From Saccoglossus kowalevskii (Eukaryota > Hemichordata > Enteropneusta > Harrimaniidae): a stretch of 64,000 nucleotides of DNA. The stretch lies in NCBI RefSeq assembly GCF_000003605.2, contig NW_003146267.1, positions 16,860-80,859 on the forward strand. Direction: 5' to 3'. The notes under the pieces were generated by a model that saw only the letters and a list, made by a program, of their open reading frames with translations, had not been told where the DNA came from and searched no databases. The translations under genes and the position numbers were made by a program. How positions within the stretch are numbered: position 1 is the first letter of the stretch; the number at the start of each line of letters is the position of its first letter. Positions 9,795 through 20,915 of the stretch are shown one piece after another.

Positions 9795-9866
9795 AGCAGC
9801 GTGGCGCAGCGGAAGCGTGCTGGGCCCAAAACCCAGAGGTCCCTGGGTCGAAACCAGGCGCCGCTA
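9795..9866 (+). tRNA. Initiator-body tRNA with CAA anticodon, unit 17
   Basis: T36A gives loop CCCAAAA, so the anticodon is CAA (reads UUG). Also A54G in the T-loop and T69C, which leaves A4/C69 in the acceptor stem. T4 terminator class. The body is otherwise that of an initiator. Confidence 0.75.
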
Positions 9867-10060
9867 TGAAATTGAAGTTTTAAACCGTTAATTCTCGAAC
9901 AACCTGTTGCTCCGAGTTATGTGCCTTAAAAGTTTGCTTTATTAATCCGGAGCATTCGTGATTCGCAATCTGCCAAGCGTAACAAATTATGAATGACGAG
10001 TAAGTAGGTTGGCAATAACAATAATTATTAACTGGCGCAAAATTTGAGTTGCAAGTAACT

Positions 10061-10187
10061 GTCAGGATGGCCGAGCGGTCTAAGGCGCCAGACTCAAGGA
10101 TTTGATACCTTGCCCTTATTTCAGGGTTATTTATGGGAGATTTCTGGTCCACGAATGTGGGCGTGGGTTCGAATCCCACTTCTGACA
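10061..10187 (+). tRNA. tRNA-Leu (CAA), unit 17
   Basis: Exons consensus; intron GATTTGATACC. Confidence 0.93.
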
Positions 10188-10397
10188 ATGTTATTTTACC
10201 TTTAGTAACTTAGCAAATTCTCGCCTAGTTTGTGCTCGATATGACATTTAATTATCTTCGTGTTTAGTCGTGATTCAACATTGACAGTAGTTTCGTTTAG
10301 TTTCAATTTACAAATACTGAACCGAGATTACGCATTATATTTCATGACATTTACGATAAACTGGACTATTCATACAAGTTGCATACTGCAGAATGTC

Positions 10398-10469
10398 AGC
10401 AGCGTGGCGCAGCGGAAGCGTGCTGGGCCCATAACCCAGAGGTCCCTGGATCGAAACCAGGCGCTGCTA
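10398..10469 (+). tRNA. tRNA-iMet (CAT), unit 18
   Basis: Consensus. Confidence 0.95.
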
Positions 10470-10663
10470 TGAAATTGAAGTTTTTAACCGTTAATTTTCA
10501 AACAACCTGTTGCTGCGAGTTATGTGCCTTAAAAGTTTGCTTTATTCATCCGGAACATTCGTGATTCGCAATCTGCCAAGCGTAACAAATTATGAATGAA
10601 GAGTAAGTAGGTTGGCAATAACAATAATTATTAACTGGCGCAAAATTTGAGTTGCAAGTAACT

Positions 10664-10790
10664 CTCAGCATGGCCGAGCGGTCTAAGGCGCCAGACTCAA
10701 GGATTTGACACCTTGCCCTTATTTCAGGGTTATTTATGGGAGATTTCTGGTCCACGAATGTAGGCGTGGGTTCGAATCCCACTTCTGACA
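10664..10790 (+). pseudogene. tRNA-Leu (CAA), unit 18, acceptor stem broken
   Basis: G1C and G6C give two acceptor mismatches (C1/C72 and C6/T67), and the variable arm reads GTAG for GTGG. RNase P and tRNase Z processing should suffer. Confidence 0.65.
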
Positions 10791-11000
10791 ATGTTATTTT
10801 ACCTTTAGTAACTTAGCAAATTCTCGCCTAGTTTGTGCTCGATATGACATTTAATTATCTTCGTGTTTAGTCGTGATTCAACATTGACAGTAGTTTCGTT
10901 TAGTTTCAATTTACAAATACTGAACCGAGATTACGCATTATATTTCATGACATTTACGATAAACTGGACTATTCATACAAGTTGCATATTGCAGAATGTC

Positions 11001-11072
11001 AGCAGCGTGGCGCAGCGGAAGCGTGCTGGGCCCATAACCCAGAGGTCCCTGGATCAAAACCAGGCGCTGCTA
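11001..11072 (+). tRNA. tRNA-iMet (CAT), unit 19, G57A
   Basis: Single change G57A in the T-loop; purine 57 is kept, so it may work. Confidence 0.88.
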
Positions 11073-11266
11073 TGAAATTGAAGTTTTTAACCGTTAATTC
11101 TCAAACAACCTGTTGCTGCGAGTTATGTGCCTTAAAAGTTTGCTTTATTCATCCGGAACATCCGTGATTCGCAAAATGCCAAGCGTAACAAATTATAAAT
11201 GACGAGTAAGTAGGTTGGCAATAACAATAATTATTAACTGGCGCAAAATTTGAGTTGCAAGTAACT

Positions 11267-11394
11267 GTCAGGATGGCCGAGCGGTCTAAGGCGCCAGACT
11301 CAATGATTTGACACCTTGCCCTTATTTCAGGTTTATTTATGGGAGATTTCTGGTCCACGAATGTGGGCGTGGGTTCGAATCCCCACTTCTGACA
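11267..11394 (+). pseudogene. tRNA-Leu (CAA), unit 19, T-arm insertion
   Basis: G37T next to the anticodon and an extra C in the 3' T-stem (CCCCAC), making the gene 128 bp. Intron CAGGTTTATT. Confidence 0.65.
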
Positions 11395-11603
11395 ATGTTA
11401 TTTTACCTTTAGTACTTAGCAAATTCTCGCCTAGTTTGTGCTCGATATGACATTTAAATATCTTAGTGTTTAGTCGTGATTCAACATTGACAGTAGTTTC
11501 GTTTAGTTTCAATTTACAAATACTGAACCGAGATTACGCATTATATTTCATGACATTTACGATAAACTGGACTATTCATACAAGTTACATATTGCAGAAT
11601 ATC

Positions 11604-11675
11604 AGCAGCGTGGCGCAGCGGAAGCGTGCTGGGCCCGTAACCCAGAGGTCCCTGTATCGAAACCAGGCGCTGCTA
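11604..11675 (+). tRNA. Initiator-body tRNA with CGT anticodon, unit 20
   Basis: A35G turns CAT into CGT (would read ACG, Thr). It also carries G53T, so transcription may be weak. Confidence 0.72.
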
Positions 11676-11869
11676 TGAAATTGAAGTTTTTAACCGTTAA
11701 TTTTCAAACAACCTGTTGCTGCGAGTTATGTGCCTTAAAAGTTTGCTTTATTCATCCGGAACATTCGTGATTCGCAATCTGCCAAGCGTAACAAATTATG
11801 AATGACGAGTAAGTAGGTTGGCAATAACAATAATTATTAACTGGCGCAAAATTTCAGTTGCAAGTAACT

Positions 11870-11996
11870 GTCAGCATGGCCGAGCGGTCTAAGGCGCCAG
11901 ACTCAAGGATTTGACACCTTGCCCTTATTTCAGGGTTATTTATGGGAGATTTCTGGTCCACGAATGTGGGCGTGGGTTCGAATCCCACTTCTGACA
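11870..11996 (+). tRNA. tRNA-Leu (CAA), unit 20
   Basis: G6C mismatch as in unit 8. Confidence 0.8.
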
Positions 11997-12206
11997 ATGT
12001 TATTTTACCTTTAGTAACTTAGCAAATTCTCGCCTAGTTTGTGCTCGATATGACATTTAATTATCTTCGTGTTTAGTCGTGATTCAACATTGACAGTAGT
12101 TTCGTTTAGTTTCAATTTACAAATACTGAACCGAGATTACGCATTATATTTCATGACATTTACGATAAACTGGACTATTCATACAAGTTGCATACTGCAA
12201 AATGTC

Positions 12207-12278
12207 AGCAGCGTGGCGCAGCGGAAGCGTGCTGGGCCCATAACCCAGAGGTCCATGGATCGAAACCAGGCGCTGCTA
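12207..12278 (+). tRNA. tRNA-iMet (CAT), unit 21
   Basis: C50A leaves A50/G64 in the T-stem. Confidence 0.78.
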
Positions 12279-12472
12279 TGAAATTGAAGTTTTTAACCGT
12301 TAATTCTCAAACAACCTGTTGCTGCGAGTTATGTGCCTTAAAAGTTTGCTTTATTCATCCGGAACATTAGTGATTCGCAATCTGCCAAGCGTAACAAATT
12401 ATGAATGACGAGTAAGTAGGTTGGCAATAACAATAATTATTAACTGGCGCAAAATTTGAGTTGCAAGTAACT

Positions 12473-12599
12473 GTCAGGATGGCCGAGCGGTCTAAGGCGC
12501 CAGACTCAAGGATTTGACACCTTGCCCTTATTTCAGAGTTATTGATGGGAGATTTCTGGTCCACGAATGTGGGCGTGGGTTCGAATCCCACTTCTGACA
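12473..12599 (+). tRNA. tRNA-Leu (CAA), unit 21
   Basis: Exons consensus; intron reads CAGAGTTATTGATGG. Confidence 0.92.
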
Positions 12600-12809
12600 A
12601 TGTTATTTTACCTTTAGTAACTTAGCAAATTCTCGCCTAGTTTGTGCTCGATATGACATTTAATTATCTTCGTGTTTAGTCGTGATTCAACATTGACAGT
12701 AGTTTCGTTTAGTTTCAATTTACAAATACTGAACCGAGATTACGCATTATATTTCATGACATTTACGATAAACTGGACTATTCATACAAGTTGCATACTG
12801 CAGAATATC

Positions 12810-12881
12810 TGCAGCGTGGCGCAGCGGAAGCGTGCTGGGCCCATAACCCAGAGGTCCCTGGATCGAAACCAGGCGCTGCTA
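12810..12881 (+). tRNA. tRNA-iMet (CAT), unit 22
   Basis: A1T removes the A1:T72 pair that marks eukaryotic initiators (T1/T72 mismatch). Confidence 0.75.
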
Positions 12882-13075
12882 TGAAATTGAAGTTTTTAAC
12901 CGTTAATTCTCAAACAACCTGTTGCTGCGAGTTATGTGCCTTAAAAGTTTGCTTTATTCATCCGGAACATCCGTGATTCGCAATCTGCCAAGCGTAACAA
13001 ATTATAAATGACGAGTAAGTAGGTTGGCAATAACAATAATTATTAACTGGCGCAAAATTTGAGTTGCAAGTACCT

Positions 13076-13202
13076 GTCAGGATGGCCGAGCGGTCTAAGG
13101 CGCCAGACTCAAGGATTTGACACCTTGCCCTTAATTCAGGGTTATTTATGGGAGATTTCTGGTCCACGAATGTGGGCGTGGGTTCGAATCCCACTTCTGA
13201 CA
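13076..13202 (+). tRNA. tRNA-Leu (CAA), unit 22
   Basis: Exons consensus; intron CCCTTAATTC. Confidence 0.93.
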
Positions 13203-13412
13203 ATGTTATTTTACCTTTAGTAACTTAGCAAATTCTCGCCTAGTTTGTGCTCGATATGACATTTAATTATCTTCGTGTTTAGTCGTGATTCAACATTGAC
13301 AGTAGTTTCGTTTAGTTTCAATTTACAAATACTGAACCGAGATTACGCATTATATTTCATGACATTTACGATAAACTGGACTATTCATACAAGTTGCATA
13401 TTGCAGAATGTC

Positions 13413-13484
13413 AGCAGCGTGGCGCAGCGGAAGCGTGCTGGGCCCATAACCCAGAGGTCCCTGGATCGAAACCAGCCGCTGCTA
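13413..13484 (+). tRNA. tRNA-iMet (CAT), unit 23
   Basis: G65C leaves C49/C65. T4 class. Unit 57 is the same allele. Confidence 0.8.
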
Positions 13485-13678
13485 TGAAATTGAAGTTTTA
13501 AACCGTTAATTCTCGAACAACCTGTTGCTGCGAGTTATGTGCCTTAAAAGTTTGCTTTATTCATCCGGAACATTCGTGATTCGCAATCTGCCAAGCGTAA
13601 CAAATTATGAATGACGAGTAAGTAGGTTGGCAATAACAATAATTATTAACTGGCGCAAAATTTGAGTTGCAAGTAACT

Positions 13679-13805
13679 GTCAGGATGGCCGAGCGGTCTA
13701 AGGCGCCAGACTCAAGGATTTGACACCTTGCCCTTATTTCAGGGTTATTTATGGGAGATTTCTGGTCCACGAATGTGGGCGTGGGTTCGAATCCCACTTC
13801 TGACA
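13679..13805 (+). tRNA. tRNA-Leu (CAA), unit 23
   Basis: Consensus. Confidence 0.95.
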
Positions 13806-14015
13806 ATGTTATTTTACCTTTAGTAACTTAGCAAATTCTCGCCTAGTTTGTGCTCGATATGACATTTAATTATCTTCGTGTTTAGTCGTGATTCAACATT
13901 GACAGTAGTTTCGTTTAGTTTCAATTTACAAATACTGAACCGAGATTACGCATTATATTTCATGACATTTACGATAAACTGGACTATTCATACAAGTTGC
14001 ATACTGCAGAATGTC

Positions 14016-14087
14016 AGCAGCGTGGCGCAGCGGAAGCGTACTGGGCCCATAACCCAGAGGTACCTGGATCGAAACCAGGCGCTGCTA
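14016..14087 (+). tRNA. tRNA-iMet (CAT), unit 24
   Basis: G26A and C48A; stems intact. Unit 58 is the same allele. Confidence 0.82.
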
Positions 14088-14281
14088 TGAAATGGAAGTT
14101 TTTAACCGTTAATTCTCAATAAACCTGTTGCTGCGAGTTATGTGCCTTAAAAGTTTGCTTTATTAATCCGGAACATTCGAGATTTGCAATCTGCCAAGCG
14201 TAACAAATTATGAATGACAACTAAGTAGGTTGGCAATAACAATAATTATTAACTGGCGCAAAATTTGAGTTGCAAGTAACT

Positions 14282-14408
14282 GTCAGGATGGCCGAGCGGT
14301 CTAAGGCGCCAGACTCAAGGATTTGACACCTTGCCCTTATTTCAGGGTTATTTATGGGAGATTTCTGGTCCACGAATGTGGGCGTGGGTTCGAATCCCAC
14401 TTCTGACA
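14282..14408 (+). tRNA. tRNA-Leu (CAA), unit 24
   Basis: Consensus. Confidence 0.95.
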
Positions 14409-14618
14409 ATGTTATTTTACCTTTAGTAACTTAGCAAATTCTCGCCTAGTTTGTGCTCGATATGACATTTAATTATCTTCGTGTTTAGTCGTGATTCAAC
14501 ATTGACAGTAGTTTCGTTTAGTTTCAATTTACAAATACTGAACCAAGATTACGCATTATATTTCATGACATTTACGATAAACTGGACTATTCATACAAGA
14601 TGCATATTGCAGAATGTC

Positions 14619-14690
14619 AGCAGCGTGGCGCAGCGGAAGCGTGCTGGGCCCATAACCCAGAGGTCCCTGGATCGAAACCAGGCGCTGCTA
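14619..14690 (+). tRNA. tRNA-iMet (CAT), unit 25
   Basis: Consensus; T4 class. Confidence 0.95.
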
Positions 14691-14884
14691 TGAAATTGAA
14701 GTTTTAAACCGTTAATTCTCGAACAACCTGTTGCTCCGAGTTATGTGCCTGAAAAGTTTGCTTTATTAATCCGGAACATTCGTGATTCGCAATCTGCCAA
14801 GCGTAACAAATTATGAATGACGAGTAAGTAGGTTGGCAATAACAATAATTATTAACTGGCGCAAAATTTGAGTTGCAAGTAACT

Positions 14885-15011
14885 GTCAGGATGGCCGAGC
14901 GGTCTAAGGCGCCAGACTCAAGGATTTGACACCTTGCCCTTATTTCAGGGTTATTTATGGGAGATTTCTGGTCCACGAATGTGGGCGTGGGTTCGAATCC
15001 CACTTCTGACA
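14885..15011 (+). tRNA. tRNA-Leu (CAA), unit 25
   Basis: Consensus. Confidence 0.95.
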
Positions 15012-15221
15012 ATGTTATTTTACCTTTAGTAACTTAGCAAATTCTCGCCTAGTTTGTGCTCGATATGACATTTAATTATCTTCGTGTTTAGTCGTGATTC
15101 AACATTGACAGTAGTTTCGTTTAGTTTCAATTTACAAATACTGAACCGACATTACGCATTATATTTCATGACATTTACGATAAACTGGACTATTCATACA
15201 AGTTGCATACAGCAGAATTTC

Positions 15222-15293
15222 AGCAGCGTGGCGCAGCGGAAGCGTGCTGGGCCCATAACCCAGAGGTCCCTGGATCGAAACCAGGCGCTGCTA
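15222..15293 (+). tRNA. tRNA-iMet (CAT), unit 26
   Basis: Consensus gene; flank haplotype GAACCGACATT and CAGAATTTCAG, shared with units 85 and 100. Confidence 0.95.
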
Positions 15294-15487
15294 TGAAATT
15301 GAAGTTTTTAACTGTTAATTCTCAAACAACCTGTTGCTGCGAGTTATGTGCCTTAAAAGTTTGCTTTATTCATCCGGAACATCCGTGATTCGCAATCTGC
15401 CAAGCGTAACAAATTATGAATGACGAGTAAGTAGGTTGGCAATAACAATAATTATTAACTGGCGCAAAATTTGAGTTGCAAGTAACT

Positions 15488-15614
15488 GTCAGGATGGCCG
15501 AGCGGTCTAAGGCGCCAGATTCAAGGATTTGACACCTTGCCCTTATTTCAGGGTTATTTATGGGAGATTTCTGGTCCACGAATGTGGGCGTGGGTTTGAA
15601 TCCCACTTCTGGCA
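15488..15614 (+). tRNA. tRNA-Leu (CAA), unit 26
   Basis: C32T, C56T (loses the 19-56 contact and alters the B box) and A71G (T2:G71 wobble). Confidence 0.7.
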
Positions 15615-15824
15615 ATGTTATTTTACCTTTAGTAACTTAGCAAATTCTCGCCTAGTTTGTGCTCGATATGACATTTAATTATCTTCGTGTTCAGTCGAGA
15701 TTCAACATTGACAGTAGTTTCGTTTAGTTTCAATTTACAAATACTGAACCTAGATTACGCATTATATTTCATGACATTTACGATAAACTGGACTATTCAT
15801 ACTAGTTGCATATTGCAGAATGTC

Positions 15825-15896
15825 AGCAGCGTGGCGCAGCGGAAGCGTGCTGGGCCCATAACCCAGAGGTCCCTGGTTCGAAACCAGGCGCTGCTA
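15825..15896 (+). tRNA. tRNA-iMet (CAT), unit 27, T54
   Basis: A54T gives TTCGAAA, an elongator-type T-loop start and a better B box (GGTTCGAAACC). The other initiator marks remain. Confidence 0.88.
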
Positions 15897-16090
15897 TGAA
15901 ATTGACGTTTTTAACCGTTAATTCTCAAACAACCTGTTGCTGCGAGTTATGTGCCTTAAAAGTTTGCTTTATTCATCCGGAACATTCGTGATTCGCAATC
16001 TGCCAAGCGTAACAAATTATGAATGACGAGTAAGTAGGTTGGCAATAACAATAATTATTAACTGGCGCAAAATTTGAGTTGCAAGTAACT

Positions 16091-16218
16091 GTCAGGATGG
16101 CCGAGCGGTCTAAGGCGCCAGACTCAAGGATTTGACACCTTGCCCCTTATTTCAGGGTTATTTATGGGAGATTTCTGGTCCACGAATGTGGGCGTGGGTT
16201 CGAATCCCACTTCTGACA
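16091..16218 (+). tRNA. tRNA-Leu (CAA), unit 27
   Basis: Exons consensus; intron 44 nt with an extra C (GCCCCTT). Confidence 0.92.
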
Positions 16219-16428
16219 ATGTTATTTTACCTTTAGTAACTTAGCAAATTCTCGCCTAGTTTGTGCTCGATATGACATTTAATTATCTTCGTGTTTAGTC
16301 GTGATTCAACATTGACAGTAGTTTCGTTTAGTTTCAATTTACAAATACTGAACCGAGATTACGCATTATATTTCATGACATTTACGATAAACTGGACTAT
16401 TCATACAATTTGCATACTGCAGAATGTC

Positions 16429-16500
16429 AGCAGCGTGGCGCAGCTGAAGCGTGCTGGGCCCATAACCCAGAGGTCCCTGGATCGAAACCAGGCGCTGCTA
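16429..16500 (+). tRNA. tRNA-iMet (CAT), unit 28
   Basis: G18T removes one of the two conserved D-loop G bases. Confidence 0.78.
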
Positions 16501-16694
16501 TGAAATTGAAGTTTTTAACCGTTAATTCTCAAACAACCTGTTGCTGCGAGTTATATGCCTTAAAAGTTTGCTTTATTAATCCGGAATATTCGTGATTCGC
16601 AATCTGCCAAGCGTAACAAATTAAGAATGACGAGTAAGTAGGTTGGCAATAACAATAATTATTAACTGGCGCAAAATTTGAGTTGCAAGTAACT

Positions 16695-16821
16695 GTCAGG
16701 ATGGCCGAGCGGTCTAAGGCGCCAGACTCAAGGATTTGACACCTTGCCCTTATTTCAGGGTTATTTATGGGAGATTTCTGGTCCACGAATGTGGGCATGG
16801 GTTCGAATCCCACTTCTGACA
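16695..16821 (+). tRNA. tRNA-Leu (CAA), unit 28
   Basis: G49A leaves A49/C65 in the T-stem. Confidence 0.8.
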
Positions 16822-17031
16822 ATGTTATTTTACCTTTAGTAACTTAGCAAATTCTCGCCTAGTTTGTGCTCGATATGACATTTAATTATCTTAGTGTTTA
16901 GTCGTGATTCAACATTGACAGTAGTTTCGTTTAGTTTCAATTTACAAATACTGAACCGAGATTACGCATTATATTTCATGACATTTACGATAAACTGGAC
17001 TATTCATACAAGTTGCATACTGCAGAATGTC

Positions 17032-17103
17032 AGCAGCGTGGCGCAGCGGAAGCGTGCTGGGCCCATAACCCAGAGGTCCCTGGATCGAAACCAGGCGCTG
17101 CTA
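17032..17103 (+). tRNA. tRNA-iMet (CAT), unit 29
   Basis: Consensus. Confidence 0.95.
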
Positions 17104-17297
17104 TGAAATTGAAGTTTTTAACCGTTAATTCTCAAACAACCTGTTGCTGCGAGTTATGTGCCTTAAAAGTTTGCTTTATTCATCCGGAACATTCGTGATT
17201 CGCAATCTGCCAAGCGTTAGAAATTATAAATGACGAGTAAGTTGGTTGGCAATAACAATAATTATTAACTGGCGCAAAATTTGAGTTGCAAGTAACT

Positions 17298-17424
17298 GTC
17301 AGGATGGCCGAGCGGTCTAAGGCGCCAGACTCAAGGATTTGACACCTTGCCCTTATTTCAGGGTTATTTATGGGAGATTTCTGGTCCACGAATGTGGGCG
17401 TGGGTTCGAATCCCACATCTGACA
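17298..17424 (+). tRNA. tRNA-Leu (CAA), unit 29
   Basis: T66A leaves A7/A66 at the inner end of the acceptor stem. Confidence 0.8.
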
Positions 17425-17634
17425 ATGTTATTTTACCTTTAGTAACTTAGCAAATTCTCGCCTAGTTTGTGCTCGATGTGACATTTGTTTATCTTAGTGT
17501 TTAGTCGTGATTCAACATTGACAGTAGTTTCGTTTAGTTTCAATTTACAAATACTGAACCGAGATTACGCATTATATTTCATGACATTTACGATAAACTG
17601 GACTATTCATACAAGTTGCATACTGCAGAATGTC

Positions 17635-17706
17635 AGCAGCGTGGCGCAGCGGAAGCGTGCTGGGCCCATAACCCAGAGGTCCCTGGATCGAAACCAGGCG
17701 CTGCTA
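17635..17706 (+). tRNA. tRNA-iMet (CAT), unit 30
   Basis: Consensus. Confidence 0.95.
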
Positions 17707-17900
17707 TGAAATTGAAGTTTTTAACCGTTAATTCTCAAACAACCTGTTGCTCGGAGTTATGTGCCTTAAAAGTTTGCTTTATTCATCCGGAACATACGTG
17801 ATTCGCAATCTGCCAAGCGTAACAAATTATAAATGACGAGTAAGTAGGTTGGCAATAACAATAATTATTAACTGGCGCAAAATTTGAGTTGCAAGTAACT

Positions 17901-18027
17901 GTCAGGATGGCCGAGCGGTCTAAGGCGCCAGACTCAAGGATTTGACACCTTGTCCTTATTTCAGGGTTATTTATGGGAGATTTCTGGTCCACGAATGTGG
18001 GCGTGGGTTCGAATCCCACTTCTGACA
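17901..18027 (+). tRNA. tRNA-Leu (CAA), unit 30
   Basis: Exons consensus; intron CCTTGTCC. Confidence 0.93.
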
Positions 18028-18237
18028 ATGTTATTTTACCTTTAGTAACTTAGCAAATTCTCGCCTAGTTTGTGCTCGATATGACATTTAATTATCTTCG
18101 TGTTTAGTCGTGATTCAACATTGACAGTAGTTTCGTTTAGTTTCAATTTACAAATACTGAACCGAGATTACGCATTATATTTCATGACATTTACGATAAA
18201 CTGGACTATTCATACAAGTTGCGTATTGCAGAATGTC

Positions 18238-18309
18238 AGCAGCGTGGCGCAGCGGAAGCGTGCTGGGCCCATAACCCAGAGGTCCCTGTATCGAAACCAG
18301 GCGCTGCTA
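18238..18309 (+). tRNA. tRNA-iMet (CAT), unit 31, G53T
   Basis: G53T, and terminator reduced to TTCTT as in unit 2. Confidence 0.75.
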
Positions 18310-18503
18310 TGAAATTGAAGTTCTTAACCGTTAATTCTCAAACAACCTGTTGCTGCGAGTTATGTTCCTTAAAAGTTTGCTTTATTCATTCGGAACATTC
18401 GTGATTCGCAATCTGCCAAGCGTAACAAATTATGAATGACGAGTAAGTAGGTTGGCAATAACAATAATTATTAACTGGCGCATAATTTGAGTTGCAAATA
18501 ACT

Positions 18504-18630
18504 GTCAGGATGGCCGAGCGGTCTAAGGCGCCAGACTCAAGGATTTGACACCTTGCCCTTATTTCAGGGTTATTTATGGGAGATTTCTGGTCCACGAATG
18601 TGGGCGTGGGTTCGAATCCCACTTCTGACA
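18504..18630 (+). tRNA. tRNA-Leu (CAA), unit 31
   Basis: Consensus; flank GCGCATAATTTGAG. Confidence 0.95.
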
Positions 18631-18841
18631 ATGTTATTTTACCTTTAGTAACTTAGCAAATTCTCGCCTAGTTTGTGCTCGGATATGACATTTAATTATC
18701 TTAGTGTTTAGTCGTGATTCAACATTGACAGTAGTTTCGTTTAGTTTCAATTTACAAATACTGAACCGAGATTACGCATTATATTTCATGACATTTACGA
18801 TAAACTGGACTATTCATACAAGTTACATACTGCAGAATGTC

Positions 18842-18913
18842 AGCAGCGTGGCGCAGCGGAAGCGTGCTGGGCCCATAACCCAGAGGTCCCTGGATCGAAA
18901 CCAGGCGCTGCTA
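18842..18913 (+). tRNA. tRNA-iMet (CAT), unit 32
   Basis: Consensus. Confidence 0.95.
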
Positions 18914-19107
18914 TGAAATTGAAGTTTTTAACCGTTAATTCTCAAACAACCTGTTGCTGCGAGTTATGTGCCTTAAAAGTTTGCTTTATTCATCCGGAAC
19001 ATCCGTGATTCGCAATCTGCCAAGCGTAACAAATTATAAATGACGAGTAAGTAGGTTGGCAATAACAATAATTATTAACTGGCGCATAATTTGAGTTGCA
19101 AATAACT

Positions 19108-19234
19108 GTCAGGATGGCCGAGCGGTCTAAGGCGCCAGACTCAAGGATTTGACACCTTGCCCTTATTTCAGGGTTATTTATGGGAGATTTCTGGTCCACG
19201 AATGTGGGCGTGGGTTCGAATCCTACTTCTGACA
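19108..19234 (+). tRNA. tRNA-Leu (CAA), unit 32
   Basis: C63T leaves a G51:T63 wobble. Confidence 0.87.
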
Positions 19235-19445
19235 ATGTTATTTTACCTTTAGTAACTTACCAAATTCTCGCCTAGTTTGTGCTCGGATATGACATTTAAT
19301 TATCTTAGTGTTTAGTCGTGATTCAACATTGACAGTAGTTTCGTTTAGTTTCAATTTACAAATAGTGAACCGAGATTACGCATTATATTTCATGACATTT
19401 ACGATAAACTGGACTATTCATACAAGTTGCATATTGCAGAATGTC

Positions 19446-19517
19446 AGCAGCGTGGCGCAGCGGAAGCGTGCTGGGCCCATAACCCAGAGGTCCCTGGATC
19501 GAAACCAGGCGCTGCTA
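19446..19517 (+). tRNA. tRNA-iMet (CAT), unit 33
   Basis: Consensus. Confidence 0.95.
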
Positions 19518-19711
19518 TGAAATTGAAGTTTTTAACCGTTAATTCTCAAACAACCTGTTGCTGCGAGATATGCGCCTTAAAAGTTTGCTTTATTCATCCG
19601 GAACATTCGTGATTCGCAATCTGCCAAGCGTAACAAATTATGAATGACGAGTAAGTAGGTTGGCAATAACAATAATTATTAACTGGCGCAAAATTTGAGT
19701 TGCAAGTAACT

Positions 19712-19838
19712 GTCAGGATGGCCGAGCGGTCTAAGGCGCCAGACTCAAGGTTTTGACACCTTGCCCTTATTTCAGGGTTATTTATGGGAGATTTCTGGTC
19801 CACGAATGTGGGCGTGGGTTCGAATCCCACTTCTGACA
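19712..19838 (+). tRNA. tRNA-Leu (CAA), unit 33, T4 in intron
   Basis: Exons consensus, but GGATTTGAC became GGTTTTGAC, creating T4 at 19751-19754 just after the anticodon. Confidence 0.72.
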
Positions 19839-20048
19839 ATGTTATTTTACCTTTAGTAACTTAGCAAATTCTCGCCTAGTTTGTGCTCGATATGACATTT
19901 AATTATCTTCGTGTTTAGTCGTGATTCAACATTGACAGTAGTTTCGTTTAGTTTCAATTTACAAATACTGAACCGAGATTACGCATTATATTTCATGACA
20001 TTTACGATAAACTGGACTATTCATACAAGTTGCATATTGCAGAATGTC

Positions 20049-20120
20049 AGCAGCGTGGCGCAGCGGAAGCGTGCTGGGCCCATAACCCAGAGGTCCCTGG
20101 ATCGAAACCAAGCGCTGCTA
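20049..20120 (+). tRNA. tRNA-iMet (CAT), unit 34
   Basis: G64A leaves C50/A64. Confidence 0.8.
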
Positions 20121-20314
20121 TGAAATTGAAGTTTTTAACCGTTAATTCTCAAACAACCTGTTGCTGCGAGTTATGTGCCTTAAAAGTTTGCTTTATTCAT
20201 CCGGAACATCCGTGATTCGCAATCTGCCAAGCGTAACAAATTATAAATGACGAGTAAGTAGGTTGGCAATAACAATAATTATTAACTGGCGCAAAATTTG
20301 AGTTGCAAGTAACT

Positions 20315-20439
20315 GTCAGGATGGCCGAGCGGTCTAAGGCGCCTACTCAAGGATTTGACACCTTGCCCTTATTTCAGGGTTATTTATGGGTATTTCTGGT
20401 CCACGAATGTGGGCGTGAGTTCGAATCCTACTTCTGACA
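20315..20439 (+). pseudogene. tRNA-Leu pseudogene, unit 34
   Basis: The 5' anticodon stem lost a base (CCTA for CCAGA), one base is lost at the intron end, and the T-stem reads GTGAG/CCTAC. Total 125 bp. Confidence 0.8.
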
Positions 20440-20649
20440 ATGTTATTTTACCTTTAGTAACTTACCAAATTCTCGCCTAGTTTGTGCTCGATATGACATT
20501 TAATTATCTTCGTGTTTAGTCGTGATTCAACATTGACAGTAGTTTCGTTTAGTTTCAATTTACAAATAGTGAACCGAGATTACGCATTATATTTCATGAC
20601 ATTTACGATAAACTGGACTATTCATACAAGTTGCATATTGCAGAATGTC

Positions 20650-20721
20650 AGCAGCGTGGCGCAGCGGAAGCGTGCTGGGCCCATAACCCAGAGGTCCCTG
20701 GATCGAAACCAGGCGCTGCTA
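20650..20721 (+). tRNA. tRNA-iMet (CAT), unit 35
   Basis: Consensus. Confidence 0.95.
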
Positions 20722-20915
20722 TGAAATTGAAGTTTTTAACCGTTAATTTTCAAACAACCTGTTGCTGCGAGTTATGTGCCTTAAAAGTTTGCTTTATTCA
20801 TCCGGAACATTCGTGATTCGCAATCTGCCAAGCGTAACAAATTATGAATGAAGAGTAAGTAGGTTGGCAATAACAATAATTATTAACTGGCGCAAAATTT
20901 GAGTTGCAAGTAACT

